DNA of 51,862 nt from Planctomycetia bacterium (GCA_030535245.1 JAUNBJ010000005.1:1-51862), one strand, 5' to 3'. Positions 35,822 through 44,878 are shown, counted from the stretch's first letter. Notes: generated by a model from the letters alone, not told the origin. Program-made: numbers and translations.

Positions 35822-36636
35822 TTGGAAATCCATGGATTTTGCCAGTCCCCCCAACTCGCCAGATACGTCCGGTACCCCAGATTCTCCCCCGCCCGCTCCG
35901 TAAGCCACGCCTTGGTTCGCTCGACCAGCTTTTGTTCCTCATGAATCGACAGCAGCCCCATCAATACCCGCGTCCGCAAAAAGACAAAATACGTGTCCAG
36001 AACGTCGCACCGGCAGTAATCCTCAATCTCCTGAAATTGCCCCGCGTCGTGCATGTCCTGCACCATCGCCCCCTGCACGTCCATCTTGCCCGGCTTGCCG
36101 ATCAAATTGGCCGCCAAATTCAACCCTCCCGTAAAATGCGTCGAACCGAAATTGGTCAGCACGTCGCACAGGTCAATGTGCGCGTTTTGATTGTAGCGGT
36201 TTCGAGGTTGCTCGTAATTCCTCCCCAACGGCGAAAACCAGCCAGGAATCGAAACCCCATACCGAAACGCCGAAAGTTCCAAAAGCGGCACGTCAAACCC
36301 CCGCCCATTAAACGTGACAAACACCGGACGTCCATATTTTTCCCACCCCCGCCAGAACGTTTCCACAATCTCGTGCGGACGATAGTTCGCCTCCCCCAAA
36401 CCAACCATGTCCACCAATTCGTACTTCTCCGTCACCTTCGCCAGCACCACCGCCGTGGGAATGTGGTACGTGTAAGGAATAAAATCCTTCCCCGTTTCCG
36501 TCATCAGCTTTTCCCGCCAACGGGCTATCGCCTCCTCCGGAGTCCGATTTTCCCCCGGATAACGAAGTCGCGATACCAACGCCCCGTCCGCCACCGACTC
36601 CACATCAAAAACAAAGTATTTTACCGCACCGTTCAT
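35818..36636 (-). CDS. DnaQ-like 3'-5' exonuclease (PolB exonuclease type)
   Basis: 272 residues behind AGGAAGCGGG. Exonuclease motifs: Exo I Asp11-x-Glu13 (VFDVES), Exo II FNGRGFDVPLL and Exo III YCRCDVLDTY. This matches the stand-alone family related to the proofreading domain of B-family polymerases (PF10108 type). Role in DNA or RNA trimming unknown. First gene of the unit exonuclease, peptidase-like and glycosyltransferase. Confidence 0.88.
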   Translation of the reverse strand: MNGAVKYFVFDVESVADGALVSRLRYPGENRTPEEAIARWREKLMTETGKDFIPYTYHIPTAVVLAKVTEKYELVDMVGLGEANYRPHEIVETFWRGWEKYGRPVFVTFNGRGFDVPLLELSAFRYGVSIPGWFSPLGRNYEQPRNRYNQNAHIDLCDVLTNFGSTHFTGGLNLAANLIGKPGKMDVQGAMVQDMHDAGQFQEIEDYCRCDVLDTYFVFLRTRVLMGLLSIHEEQKLVERTKAWLTERAGENLGYRTYLASWGDWQNPWISK

Positions 36637-36693
36637 ATCCCGCTTCCTGAATCCAACTTTGAAAAACCATGCTCCAACCTCACGAATCCCCCG

Positions 36694-36722
36694 ATTATAC
36701 CCGATTCGGCCATCCGTTGCAA
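36694..36722 (-). promoter_or_regulatory. Promoter of the exonuclease unit
   Basis: Minus strand: TTGCAA (36717-36722), 17 bases, TATAAT (36694-36699). Leader about 50 bases. Confidence 0.6.
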
Positions 36723-36801
36723 GTTCGCCCCCCGACCGATGAAGGTTCCTTCAAGGGCCACAGGCACCTGCTTGTCCTCAAGATACGGGCCGTCACGGGC
36801 A

Positions 36802-36834
36802 CAAAAAAAGACACGAAAGAAAGCCTCTTTCGTG
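36802..36834 (-). terminator. Factor-independent terminator after the secreted unknown gene
   Basis: On the minus strand: CACGAAAGA, a five-base loop, TCTTTCGTG, then TCTTTTTTTG. Perfect 9-bp stem and a clean U-run, 35 bases past the stop of the gene ending at 36869. Confidence 0.85.
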
Positions 36835-36868
36835 CCTTGTTCCCTTTCACAAGGAATCGCTTCCTGTT

Positions 36869-37987
36869 TTACAGCCCGGCAAACGATCCTCCCGTGTTCA
36901 CCACCGGGCGACGCGGAACCAAAATCACCTTCGGCGTCACGTCAAACGCAATCGCCGGCAGACGTTTTTTATCCTTGCCCGACAAACTCGGAATGTCACG
37001 AAGCGTTTTCCGCTGAATCCCCGCCAGACCCTTCGACGGATCGCACGTGGCACTGAACGTTTTGAAGATGTTCATGATCTGCGGCGTCAGCACAAAATTC
37101 CCGTTCACGTTTCGCCCCACATTGTCAAAACTGCCAATGGTTACAATGCTGGCATAGTGATCGCGAAAGACGTACGCCTCGTACCCCTTCGCCCGCAATT
37201 CGTTGCACAGAATCATGGCATTCTCGTCCGCGTCAGCCAATGTCTGAGACTTGAACATGACCCCAAGATTCTCGTCACTTTTCTGAATCTCCGCAATCTT
37301 CTGCTGATTCAGCGTGGAAACCCCCTTCAACACCGCCACCTGCACCGAATACGTTCCGGGACAGTCCAAAAGCGAATATTTTTTAATCCCCTTGTTCGCC
37401 GCCACGACCACCGGGTCCAGACCGTTCGACACAAAACGCTCCCGCGGAATCATCGGATTGGGCGTCACGAACGCACGCGTCAGAGGCGACCGGTTCGGCG
37501 CCGATTGCCCCAACAACGGATGATTCGCGCCACCGTTCCGAAGGCATTTGGGGTAAATCCGGCGAATTTTCTCAAGCGTCCTGGTCGCCCGACTATCTTC
37601 CAACGACTGAAAATCCCCCACCAACACCGTGAACTCCGACTGCACCGACGGATTCAGATAACGGTATTTGTTCGACACCTGCGGTTTGGCATCCGGGTTG
37701 TCCTTGTCGATCACCCAGTGCAACCGGTCGCTTTCCACCACCGTCCCTTCCTGGGAATCCTTTTCGTAAACATACGCCTTCATGCGATAATCCCGACGAA
37801 GCTCCTCCGCCAGCTTGACCGCCTTGTCGCACGCCACCTGGGGATTCTCGTCGGCAAAAACCGTCGCCATGACCAGCCACGGGCCATCTTTGGCCGTCAG
37901 CTGATACGTCGTCGGAATCTCACCCAACGCCAACGTTCCCCAACTGCAAATCAACGCAAACGCAAATAATGAAACGTTCGTTTTCAT
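36869..37987 (-). CDS. Secreted protein with SPOR-like repeats, function unknown
   Basis: 372 residues behind GGGAGG. Signal peptide ends at LALG. Two regions have the alternating beta-alpha pattern of SPOR-type peptidoglycan-binding domains: about 30-110 (WLVMATVFADENPQVACDKAVKLAEELR...MKAYVYEK) and about 215-295 (GTYSVQVAVLKGVS...NAMILCNELRAKGYEAYVFRD). A C-terminal tail (DVTPKVILVPRRP) follows. No enzyme motif. Monocistronic: it has a promoter at 38029-38057 and a terminator at 36802-36834. Confidence 0.7.
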   Translation of the reverse strand: MKTNVSLFAFALICSWGTLALGEIPTTYQLTAKDGPWLVMATVFADENPQVACDKAVKLAEELRRDYRMKAYVYEKDSQEGTVVESDRLHWVIDKDNPDAKPQVSNKYRYLNPSVQSEFTVLVGDFQSLEDSRATRTLEKIRRIYPKCLRNGGANHPLLGQSAPNRSPLTRAFVTPNPMIPRERFVSNGLDPVVVAANKGIKKYSLLDCPGTYSVQVAVLKGVSTLNQQKIAEIQKSDENLGVMFKSQTLADADENAMILCNELRAKGYEAYVFRDHYASIVTIGSFDNVGRNVNGNFVLTPQIMNIFKTFSATCDPSKGLAGIQRKTLRDIPSLSGKDKKRLPAIAFDVTPKVILVPRRPVVNTGGSFAGL

Positions 37988-38028
37988 GGATTTTATCCTC
38001 CCTGTCTCTTTTTTACAGAACTACCGGA

Positions 38029-38057
38029 AATATAGCAAATTCCCAACGACGCCACAA
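38029..38057 (-). promoter_or_regulatory. Promoter of the SPOR-like secreted protein gene
   Basis: Minus strand: TTGTGG (38052-38057), 17 bases, TATATT (38029-38034). Leader about 35 bases with GGGAGG. Confidence 0.5.
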
Positions 38058-38094
38058 GAGCAATTTCCAGAATTTCAAAAGTTTCTGCCAGATT

Positions 38095-38442
38095 CTACGA
38101 CTGTCGCCCCGGAACGCATAACAGGTACAAAAAGAAAACCGTGTTCACCACCGGAACCAGGAACAAAAACATCCACCACCGCGAATGCCCTAAATCGTTC
38201 AGCCGTCGTGCCGTCACCGTTATTTCCGGAATCCAGAAACAGACGATACAGCCCAGACGAAACGGCCCCATCATCCCCTCCGGAATCGGAAACAAAAAGA
38301 GAAAAACGCCCAGGAAAAACACCACCAGGCACGTTCCTACATGATAGATTAGAAATTCTCTCTGGTCGGCCCGCGACTGGTAATCGCCAAACCGACTGAG
38401 AATCTCTACATATTCCTCAAAAAAGCGGGAAAGTATGTCCAT
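38095..38442 (-). CDS. DUF805-family membrane protein
   Basis: 115 residues. The family signature ARRLNDLGHSRWWMFLFLVP is present, with three to four hydrophobic segments (about 34-52, 58-76, 88-110) and an N-terminal GDYQSRADQREFLIY. Function of the family is unknown. It lies 174 bases downstream of the LarA-like gene, across a structured element. Confidence 0.85.
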   Translation of the reverse strand: MDILSRFFEEYVEILSRFGDYQSRADQREFLIYHVGTCLVVFFLGVFLFLFPIPEGMMGPFRLGCIVCFWIPEITVTARRLNDLGHSRWWMFLFLVPVVNTVFFLYLLCVPGRQS

Positions 38443-38460
38443 CCAAACCTATCTTCGAAA

Positions 38461-38594
38461 CATAGTAAAAAGTTTTGGGAGGTGAGGTCTGGGGAGTGTG
38501 ATTGTGAGAACTATCGCAATTCCAGCCTTTTGAGAGGAAACATTTTTGAAAAATTGTTTCCTCTCAAACTCTCCTTCAAAAAACTTTTACTACG
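38461..38594. repeat. Nested inverted-repeat element between larA-like and DUF805 genes
   Basis: Outer imperfect arms TAGTAAAAAGTTTT (from 38463) and AAAACTTTTACTA (to about 38593) enclose a strong inner stem: TTTGAGAGGAAACA (38529-38542) pairs perfectly with TGTTTCCTCTCAAA (38555-38568). The T/A-rich loop can extend the stem. There is no U-run next to the stem on either strand, so it is not a textbook terminator; it could be a small MITE or an RNA-processing structure. Confidence 0.5.
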
Positions 38595-38616
38595 TTCGCT
38601 ATATTACATTACGACA

Positions 38617-39906
38617 CTACACGTTCCGTTTTTCCAACTTCTCTCGCGTCGTCCAAAGCCCCGCCGACGGCGTGCTGATGTAATACACTTCCTCCCCGTC
38701 TGGCATCGTGTTGAAACCGTTCCGCATCACCGCAGGATCGTACCGCTTCAACGTCTCCTCCAAATCGGCATAACCAAAACAAACCCCGTTGATCTCCTCC
38801 TTCGTCAGATGCCCCGGTGCATACGTAATCTGGAATCGCCCCTCCGACGAACCATGAATCAGGTGGGCCGTGCCGTGTGTCAAATCCTGCAACACCGGCT
38901 CCGTTTTCCACAGCTTCATCACGTTTTCCGTCCCGGAATACCCGTACTTGCGAATCAACGCATCCACGTCCTCCTGCTCGCCAAAACGCTTCAAACCCGG
39001 AGCGATAATCAAAAGCTCCCCCCCGTCGGCCATCGCCATACGCGTTCGGTAAATCGCCTTGTTCGCCACCCACGTACTGTAAAATTCGTCCCCCTGCATG
39101 ACCGCCACCACCTTCTTCAACGGTGGCACGACCGTGATGTTCTGATCACGCGACGCCTTCGCCGCATCGAGATACGTGTCCAGATCGTCCCCCACGTACA
39201 CCCCCGTATGCCCCAGCTGGCCATTCTCGTCGTACGCCATGACCACCTCGAAAAAGACGTCCGGCAGGTCGGCCAGAAACTCCTGCTGCGCTTTGTTGTA
39301 GCACGCTCGAAGCGGCGTGATCAGGTTGCCCAGATTGTTCTCAATCCCGCAACACGCCGCCATCATGTGCGACGCGCAAATCATCGGCTTGCCCCCCAAA
39401 CCGATAAAATAATTTTTGTTGTGATTCGCGAACCCCAACACCTCGTGCGGCACCACATGCCCCACGTTCAGGATCAAATCCCACTCCCCTTCCAAAAGCA
39501 TTCGATTCAGACTGACCGGAATCGCCCAGTCCGCCTTGCCGCCCGAAACTTCCTTCACGTACGACGCCGGAACCTCGCCGATTGTCCGAACCCCGTTCCG
39601 CCAGTCGTGGGCATGAATCTTCTCCTCCGGGATGCTCCCAAACATCCAACGATTCTGCTCCGGCGTGTGCGGCACATGCTGCCCCAACGTGGGAATTACA
39701 TGGACGTCCGCCGTCGGGGAAAAAATCCCGTAAAGTGCCTCCACAATCCGCCCTGCACCACTATGTGCCCGCGTGATGTCCGGCGGCAAAAGCAACACCC
39801 GTTTCGGATCCCTGCAAATCCGCGAACGCGCCTCGTCCGCCATCCGGTGGGCCAGCTCCAATACCTTGCCCTCGCTTAAACGCCCTTCTTCCTTAAACCA
39901 CGTCAT
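38617..39906 (-). CDS. Lactate-racemase-like (LarA/DUF2088) protein
   Basis: 429 residues behind AGGAGAG. N-terminal DUF2088 blocks are clear (VLLLPPDITRAHSG, PTLGQHVPHTPEQ) and GHVVPHEVLGFANH corresponds to the histidine-rich nickel region. The SGG-x-K segment that anchors the nickel-pincer cofactor in true LarA is altered here (NHNKNYFIGLGGK). No larB, larC or larE gene is in the window. It may racemise or epimerise a hydroxy acid, but a non-LarA member of the family is equally likely. Last gene of the kinase-GspE unit (12 bases after the previous gene). Confidence 0.75.
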   Translation of the reverse strand: MTWFKEEGRLSEGKVLELAHRMADEARSRICRDPKRVLLLPPDITRAHSGAGRIVEALYGIFSPTADVHVIPTLGQHVPHTPEQNRWMFGSIPEEKIHAHDWRNGVRTIGEVPASYVKEVSGGKADWAIPVSLNRMLLEGEWDLILNVGHVVPHEVLGFANHNKNYFIGLGGKPMICASHMMAACCGIENNLGNLITPLRACYNKAQQEFLADLPDVFFEVVMAYDENGQLGHTGVYVGDDLDTYLDAAKASRDQNITVVPPLKKVVAVMQGDEFYSTWVANKAIYRTRMAMADGGELLIIAPGLKRFGEQEDVDALIRKYGYSGTENVMKLWKTEPVLQDLTHGTAHLIHGSSEGRFQITYAPGHLTKEEINGVCFGYADLEETLKRYDPAVMRNGFNTMPDGEEVYYISTPSAGLWTTREKLEKRNV

Positions 39907-39918
39907 GGTTCTCTCCTG

Positions 39919-40602
39919 TCAAATTGCGGACGCAGCACGCCACGTCCAATCCATAATACGCGTCTGATGTTTCGACGTGGAGGTGACGATCACACGAAAT
40001 TCCCGCGTCTTTTTCATCGCCCCCTCCCCTACCGAAAGCTCAAACACACTCGTGTAATTCCGGGTATTCTTCACCCGCGTCGAGCCTTCCCCGCGAACAA
40101 AACGGATTTTGGCCCCCTGAAAATCCCGCAGGATCGCCCGCACCGCCGTGTTCTTCTGAAAGTCCCGGTACATCTCCACGTGCGTTTTGCTCTCCGTAAA
40201 TCGGGACACAATCCCCATTCCCGTGGCACGCTGAAGCGTCGGCTGGCTCAACTGGCACGCCTCCATGTCGCGGCCCTCCACCATCAACTGAAGCCACTCC
40301 CGCGAAAACTCCCGCGCCGAAAGCGTTCCACAATACTGGTACGTCCACTCGTTCGCCACCCCTGCCGTGCCAAAAAACAGCGAACCGCAAAGCCCCACAA
40401 ACGCCAGACGTTTCCCCGTCATCGGCACCTTGGAAATCGCGATATGCCCCAGCCCAAACAGCGTCAGGCAAATCGACAGGATCGGCAAAATCCAGAAGTA
40501 CGTCGAAAAGACCGCAAGCGGCGTCAGGAATCCCAAAACGCCCCCCACAATCCCCGTATAACAAATCTCTGCGTATTCCTCGATTTCGTATTCGTTTTCC
40601 AC
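39919..40602 (-). CDS. Membrane protein of unknown function
   Basis: 227 residues starting at GTG behind GGAGGGG. Acidic N terminus (ENEYEIEEYAEICY), then three hydrophobic helices within about residues 15-85 (TGIVGGVLGFLTPLAVF, ILPILSICLTLFGLGHIAI, LAFVGLCGSLFFGTAGV), in the arrangement of DUF4190-type proteins. The soluble C-terminal half resembles small alpha+beta proteins of the NTF2-like kind. No catalytic motif. Encoded between the CvpA-like and LarA-like genes. Confidence 0.6.
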   Translation of the reverse strand: MENEYEIEEYAEICYTGIVGGVLGFLTPLAVFSTYFWILPILSICLTLFGLGHIAISKVPMTGKRLAFVGLCGSLFFGTAGVANEWTYQYCGTLSAREFSREWLQLMVEGRDMEACQLSQPTLQRATGMGIVSRFTESKTHVEMYRDFQKNTAVRAILRDFQGAKIRFVRGEGSTRVKNTRNYTSVFELSVGEGAMKKTREFRVIVTSTSKHQTRIMDWTWRAASAI

Positions 40603-40632
40603 AACCTGCCCCTCCGTTTTCTTTCCTTGCCG

Positions 40633-41271
40633 CTACGGACGTTTGTATTTACCCCCGCCGCTCTGCTTTGCGTCGAATCCCGTCGTTCCCTTCGTCTCGT
40701 TATATTCTTGAAGGTCTGCACGAAAACGACCGTATCGTTTGCCGTAGTCGTTGTTCGGGTCAAACGCCGTTCCCTGTCCCGCCGAATACGCCCCCCTGGA
40801 AACCCACGACATGTAATCGTGCCACTGCCGATCCGGTGCGGTGCCAAAGAACATCCGACTGTTCTGGTCGAAACCGCCAAACAGGAAATGCTCGCCCAAC
40901 GGTGCCTGGTGCATGGCAAACAACGCGAAACTGAGGAATAAAAACGACAACAACGCCGACGCCGCATATCCCCCGTACAGGTTTGCCTGCGAGTGGAATT
41001 TCACCTCCACCTGACTCAAACGCCGGGTCAACTCGTGAAGCAGCATGTAAGCCAACGCGAACACCAGCCACAACGCCAGATAATTATAATAAAAATACGC
41101 CGCCCCGAAAAGCGAACAAAGCAACTTCGCCACCGGCTCCCCCAACGACGTGGCAAGCGTCGCCGCGAACACGAAGTTCAGTATCCGAATCGTGTTGTTC
41201 CACAGCCCATCCCGCATCGTGGAGCCGAGAACGCCCAAAAAAACCAACAGCAGTATGACGTTGAATATCAT
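40633..41271 (-). CDS. CvpA-like membrane protein
   Basis: 212 residues behind AAGGA. Four hydrophobic segments with the start MIFNVILLLVFLGVLGSTMRDGLWN and an amphipathic ALAYMLLHELTRRLS region, the pattern of CvpA/colicin V production family proteins. The tail (from about 135) is hydrophilic and Gly/Lys-rich. Family function is poorly known, mostly linked to envelope homeostasis. 47 bases after the GspE-like gene. Confidence 0.6.
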   Translation of the reverse strand: MIFNVILLLVFLGVLGSTMRDGLWNNTIRILNFVFAATLATSLGEPVAKLLCSLFGAAYFYYNYLALWLVFALAYMLLHELTRRLSQVEVKFHSQANLYGGYAASALLSFLFLSFALFAMHQAPLGEHFLFGGFDQNSRMFFGTAPDRQWHDYMSWVSRGAYSAGQGTAFDPNNDYGKRYGRFRADLQEYNETKGTTGFDAKQSGGGKYKRP

Positions 41272-41318
41272 GGAATGTTCCTTAATTGATTGAGTTTGAC
41301 TGGTGAAAAGGATGAAAA

Positions 41319-43343
41319 TCAGGTCAACACACGCTTCAACTCCGCCAACGACGTGTCGCCGCTGACGATCAGGCGGAAACCTTCTTCCATCAGGGTTTTG
41401 TTACCATCTTTTCGCAGCGCCTTGCGAACCGCTTCCAACTGCGGCTGCGTTGCAAGCGCCTGACGCGTCGCGTCGCCCACCTTCACCAGTTCGAAAATGG
41501 CCGTCCGTCCCGAATATCCCAATCCAAGACACTCTTTGCACTTCTCATCTTCTTCTTTGGGGGCCTGCGGGGGACGATAAAATTTGTACCGCCCGGCCGG
41601 AAGCCCCAACTGCTGCACAAGCTGCGCACTGGGAGCGTACGACTCCTTGCAATGCCCGCACAGCTTCCGAACCAGCCGCTGGCAAAGAACCCCCTGCACC
41701 TCTTTGATCCACTTCTTCGCGTCGCACTTCGTTGCCATGATTCGCAACAACGCCTCCGCCGCATCCTTGGCCCGAATGGTCGTGATGATCAGCCGTTCTT
41801 CCTCCGCCACTTCCTGAAGCATGTCGTTCATCACCTCCGGGAACGGAATGTCCCGACAGACCACCACGTTCGGGTCCTTCAGGAAGATCGAACGGACGTA
41901 CTCCCGCCAGCCATCCACGTCTTTCGCCTCGCAAACGCACATGTTGACGTTCTCGATCTCCTCGTACTTGCTGCCGGCCCCCTCAATCTCAAAAAACTCC
42001 CGAACATATCGGTCGGTCTTTTTCAACGCCGCCGCCGTGATCGTCCGCAGCCCGTTGGCCGGAGGGGCGCTGAACAGGAAAAATCCCTGCTTGCAAGCCA
42101 AATGCTGCTTCAACATCGCCTGCATCTCCGCCGGCATTCCCGTCGAATCCAACGTCTCCAACTTCGCCCGTTCCCCCTCAAACTGGAGCAACACCTTCTC
42201 CCCCGTCGGGGTTCCCTGCGACGTCAGTTTCACCGTCAGATCCCGTGTCCGCTTCACCGGTTTTCGCGCCGATTCCTGCGCAATCTGCAACTCCCGCTGC
42301 TTTTCCTTCTGTTGTGCCAGCTCGTCCTCCGGAACCGCTTCCAATTCCTCCTTGCACCTTTTGATCTTCAGCCGATCCTCCGGGAACGTGTACATGAACT
42401 CGTACTTCAACGCGAATTTCCCATCCTGCCGCGTCCGCCGGTTTTTCGGATCCAGCCCACACAACAGCTTCAATGCCTCCAATGCCGGATCGCCCAGCTC
42501 CCGCGCAAACGGCACCCCCGGATTCCACACCCCGTCGATCTGATACCGTACCGCCACCGTCGTGCTGCCAAACTCGTACATGATCGCGTCCGGACGGTTC
42601 TCCATCGCCGTGGAAAGCACTTCACGCGCCTTGTTGAACCCCTCGTGCGCACGCGCCTGAATCCGCCACTGCTCGCACTCCGCCTTGTTCTCGCCCGTCG
42701 TCCGCAGCAGCACCGGAAAGCCCGTTTCCAGCTTGTCTTTCGCCTGCGCCGCGAATTTCACCCCCACACGGCCCAAAATCTCCGAAAGCAAAAACCGTAA
42801 ATGCGGAAGCGTCAACACCTGCTCGCCATACGATAAATTCTCGTTTCGCTGCCGGATGTACACCGCCAACGGCGCCACGTATGCCGCCAAAACCAAAAGA
42901 ATCCCCAGCCAAAACCACGGCAGCAGCCAGAACAAAAGCAACGACCCCAAAAACGCACCGTACGCAATCGGCACCCATTTCGCCACCCCCAGCTTGTACT
43001 TCTGGCAGTCCGTGCTCAACCAGTCGGTCGAGAAAACCCACGCCAGGTAAATCAGCACGACAAACAGCACCTTCCACAGCGCCACGTATCCGCCACGCCC
43101 CATGTCCCGGCTCGCGTTGAATTCGGAACCCGCAGGGGCTTCCTCCTCGTATTCCCATTCCTCCCCTTCTTCGCCCTCGGCCGCCGCATCTTCTTCGGTC
43201 GCCACGTCCTCCTCGGCCGCGTCTTCCTCCTGCGAATAAACCACCGACAGCCCCCCGACGGTTTGCCACGTCCTTCCTCCCCAACCCCACCCCAACGTGA
43301 GCAGGATCACCAGGATTCCCCGAATGATTAAGGAACGGTTCAT
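41319..43343 (-). CDS. Membrane-anchored GspE/PilB-like protein with degenerate ATPase site
   Basis: 674 residues behind AGGAG. Signal/anchor helix (5-20), a very acidic linker (38-70), three more membrane helices (about 88-165), then a GspE/PilB-type body with an extra charged insert (about 325-375). The ATPase core ends in the CxxC zinc motifs CGHC (562-565) and CKEC (602-605) plus LGYSGRTAIFEL, typical of GspE. The Walker A site (about 424-434) reads SAPPANGLRT and has no Lys-Ser/Thr; Walker B (490-499) reads DPNVVVCRDI instead of ...GEIRD. ATP hydrolysis is doubtful. It follows the kinase gene by 24 bases and may be its partner. Confidence 0.8.
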   Translation of the reverse strand: MNRSLIIRGILVILLTLGWGWGGRTWQTVGGLSVVYSQEEDAAEEDVATEEDAAAEGEEGEEWEYEEEAPAGSEFNASRDMGRGGYVALWKVLFVVLIYLAWVFSTDWLSTDCQKYKLGVAKWVPIAYGAFLGSLLLFWLLPWFWLGILLVLAAYVAPLAVYIRQRNENLSYGEQVLTLPHLRFLLSEILGRVGVKFAAQAKDKLETGFPVLLRTTGENKAECEQWRIQARAHEGFNKAREVLSTAMENRPDAIMYEFGSTTVAVRYQIDGVWNPGVPFARELGDPALEALKLLCGLDPKNRRTRQDGKFALKYEFMYTFPEDRLKIKRCKEELEAVPEDELAQQKEKQRELQIAQESARKPVKRTRDLTVKLTSQGTPTGEKVLLQFEGERAKLETLDSTGMPAEMQAMLKQHLACKQGFFLFSAPPANGLRTITAAALKKTDRYVREFFEIEGAGSKYEEIENVNMCVCEAKDVDGWREYVRSIFLKDPNVVVCRDIPFPEVMNDMLQEVAEEERLIITTIRAKDAAEALLRIMATKCDAKKWIKEVQGVLCQRLVRKLCGHCKESYAPSAQLVQQLGLPAGRYKFYRPPQAPKEEDEKCKECLGLGYSGRTAIFELVKVGDATRQALATQPQLEAVRKALRKDGNKTLMEEGFRLIVSGDTSLAELKRVLT

Positions 43344-43367
43344 AATTACTCCTGATATTAATGGTCT

Positions 43368-44864
43368 TTACTTAAATTTTTTCGACAGCAGCTTCGTCAG
43401 CACAAGCGCCAATTGCTTCATCGTCACCGGCATCTGCACCACCACACGATAATCGTCCTGCTCCGACATCTCACTCCAGAACTTTTGGTTTTTCGCCAAA
43501 AGCAGCACCGCCGGGATGAAATGATTCTCCTGGTCAAGCTGTCTCACCTCGTTGAACACCCGAACCGCCTCCTCGCCAATGTTTTGCGCATTGAGCAGGA
43601 TGCAGTCGGCGACGTTCTTGTCCTGGTAAAAACGCTCGATCGCCCGCTCCGCGTCGGCCGTAACCAACACCCGGTACCCCATCTTTTTCAGCGCGTCGCG
43701 GAACACCTCCCGGAGTTTGTCGTCCCGCTCCACCACCATGATGGAATGCTCGATCATCGCCGGACGGTTCACCCGCAAAATCGACGGATCCAGCGACTTG
43801 CCCGGATTATCCTTGATCTGTTTCTCCAACAGTTTAATGTCACGAAGCATTTCCCCCGGCGTCTGATACCGTTTCCGTACGTCCAACGCCATCGCCTTGT
43901 TCACGATCATGCAGATCGGAAGCGGAATCGACGCGTCTTTGTCCTGAAGCGGCGGCACGTTGGTGAATCGGGAGGGATTCGTCCGTTCCAGGCGGTCTTT
44001 CGTCTCGTAAAGCGGCGGCTCCCCGCAAAGCAGGTGATAATAAATGCACCCCGCAAAGTAAATATCGCTTCGCGTGTCGTCTTTCAGCACGTTCGTGACC
44101 CGCTCCAGCCCCGCATAATCCAGCGTCCGGGGGTTCGGAATGTCCGCCGTCGGGTCGTCGTTCTGCAAACTCTGATCCACCGTCGCAAACCCAAAGTCCG
44201 CCAGCTTCGCCACGCCACGGCTGGTAATCATCACGTTCGTCAGCTTCAAATCCCGGTGCGTCATGCCATGCTCAAACGCAAACTGCAACCCCGCCGCAAT
44301 GTCTCGCATGATCGGGATCGCTTCCTCCGCCGTCAGTTTTTTCCGAATGTTGATGAACTCGCGAAGACTCTGCCCCTCGATGAACTCCATCGCGATAAAA
44401 TGCACGTTCCCCTGCGAATAAACATCTTTTATCGACACGATATTCGGATGCTGGAGCGACTTGCCCAGCTCCCCTTCCCGCTCGAACTGCATACAACTGT
44501 CCGGGTTGTCGTTGTACTTGGTTCGCAGCACTTTGATGGCCACGACCTCCCCCGTTTTGGAAACCGCCCGATACACCCGCGCAAACGTCCCCCGTCCCAC
44601 AAGGTACAAAACCTTGTAGTCCCCGAAGAAAAACCGCGTGGTCGCGCCATCCTCCAACCGCTTGATCTGATAATTCGTCAGCAGCTCTTTCCGAATTAAA
44701 AGCTGAGTGAACGTCTGCAAATCCACATTTTTCGTGCCCAGCTCCGCCCACGCCGCGCGTAAATCCCGCTCGGAAATCAAGCCGATCTGCACGGCCCGCA
44801 AGCCCAATTGTTCCGCTGTAGGTGCCATAGGTTTAATTTTGTACCCCAGTTTTGTAAGTTCCAC
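43368..44864 (-). CDS. Ser/Thr protein kinase with C-terminal pseudo-receiver domain
   Basis: 498 residues from the GTG at 44864, supported by AAAGGGA; an ATG at 44828 lacks a ribosome site. Residues 15-75 form a helical GspE-N/kinase-associated region. The kinase domain (about 83-350) has the glycine loop GRGTFARV (90-97), Lys111, His-Arg-Asp at 203-205 and Asp-Phe-Gly at 223-225, all intact. Residues 373-495 have the fold pattern of a response-regulator receiver, but the phospho-Asp position is Asn425 (CILLNAQ). The protein is therefore an active-looking Hanks kinase with an unphosphorylatable receiver. First gene of the five-gene unit. Confidence 0.88.
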   Translation of the reverse strand: MELTKLGYKIKPMAPTAEQLGLRAVQIGLISERDLRAAWAELGTKNVDLQTFTQLLIRKELLTNYQIKRLEDGATTRFFFGDYKVLYLVGRGTFARVYRAVSKTGEVVAIKVLRTKYNDNPDSCMQFEREGELGKSLQHPNIVSIKDVYSQGNVHFIAMEFIEGQSLREFINIRKKLTAEEAIPIMRDIAAGLQFAFEHGMTHRDLKLTNVMITSRGVAKLADFGFATVDQSLQNDDPTADIPNPRTLDYAGLERVTNVLKDDTRSDIYFAGCIYYHLLCGEPPLYETKDRLERTNPSRFTNVPPLQDKDASIPLPICMIVNKAMALDVRKRYQTPGEMLRDIKLLEKQIKDNPGKSLDPSILRVNRPAMIEHSIMVVERDDKLREVFRDALKKMGYRVLVTADAERAIERFYQDKNVADCILLNAQNIGEEAVRVFNEVRQLDQENHFIPAVLLLAKNQKFWSEMSEQDDYRVVVQMPVTMKQLALVLTKLLSKKFK

Positions 44865-44878
44865 AAAGAATCCCTTTC

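Noticed and set aside
38482..39879. Open frame opposite the LarA-like gene
   Set aside because: His/Arg/Leu-rich mirror frame with no start signal; LarA-family blocks lie on the minus strand.
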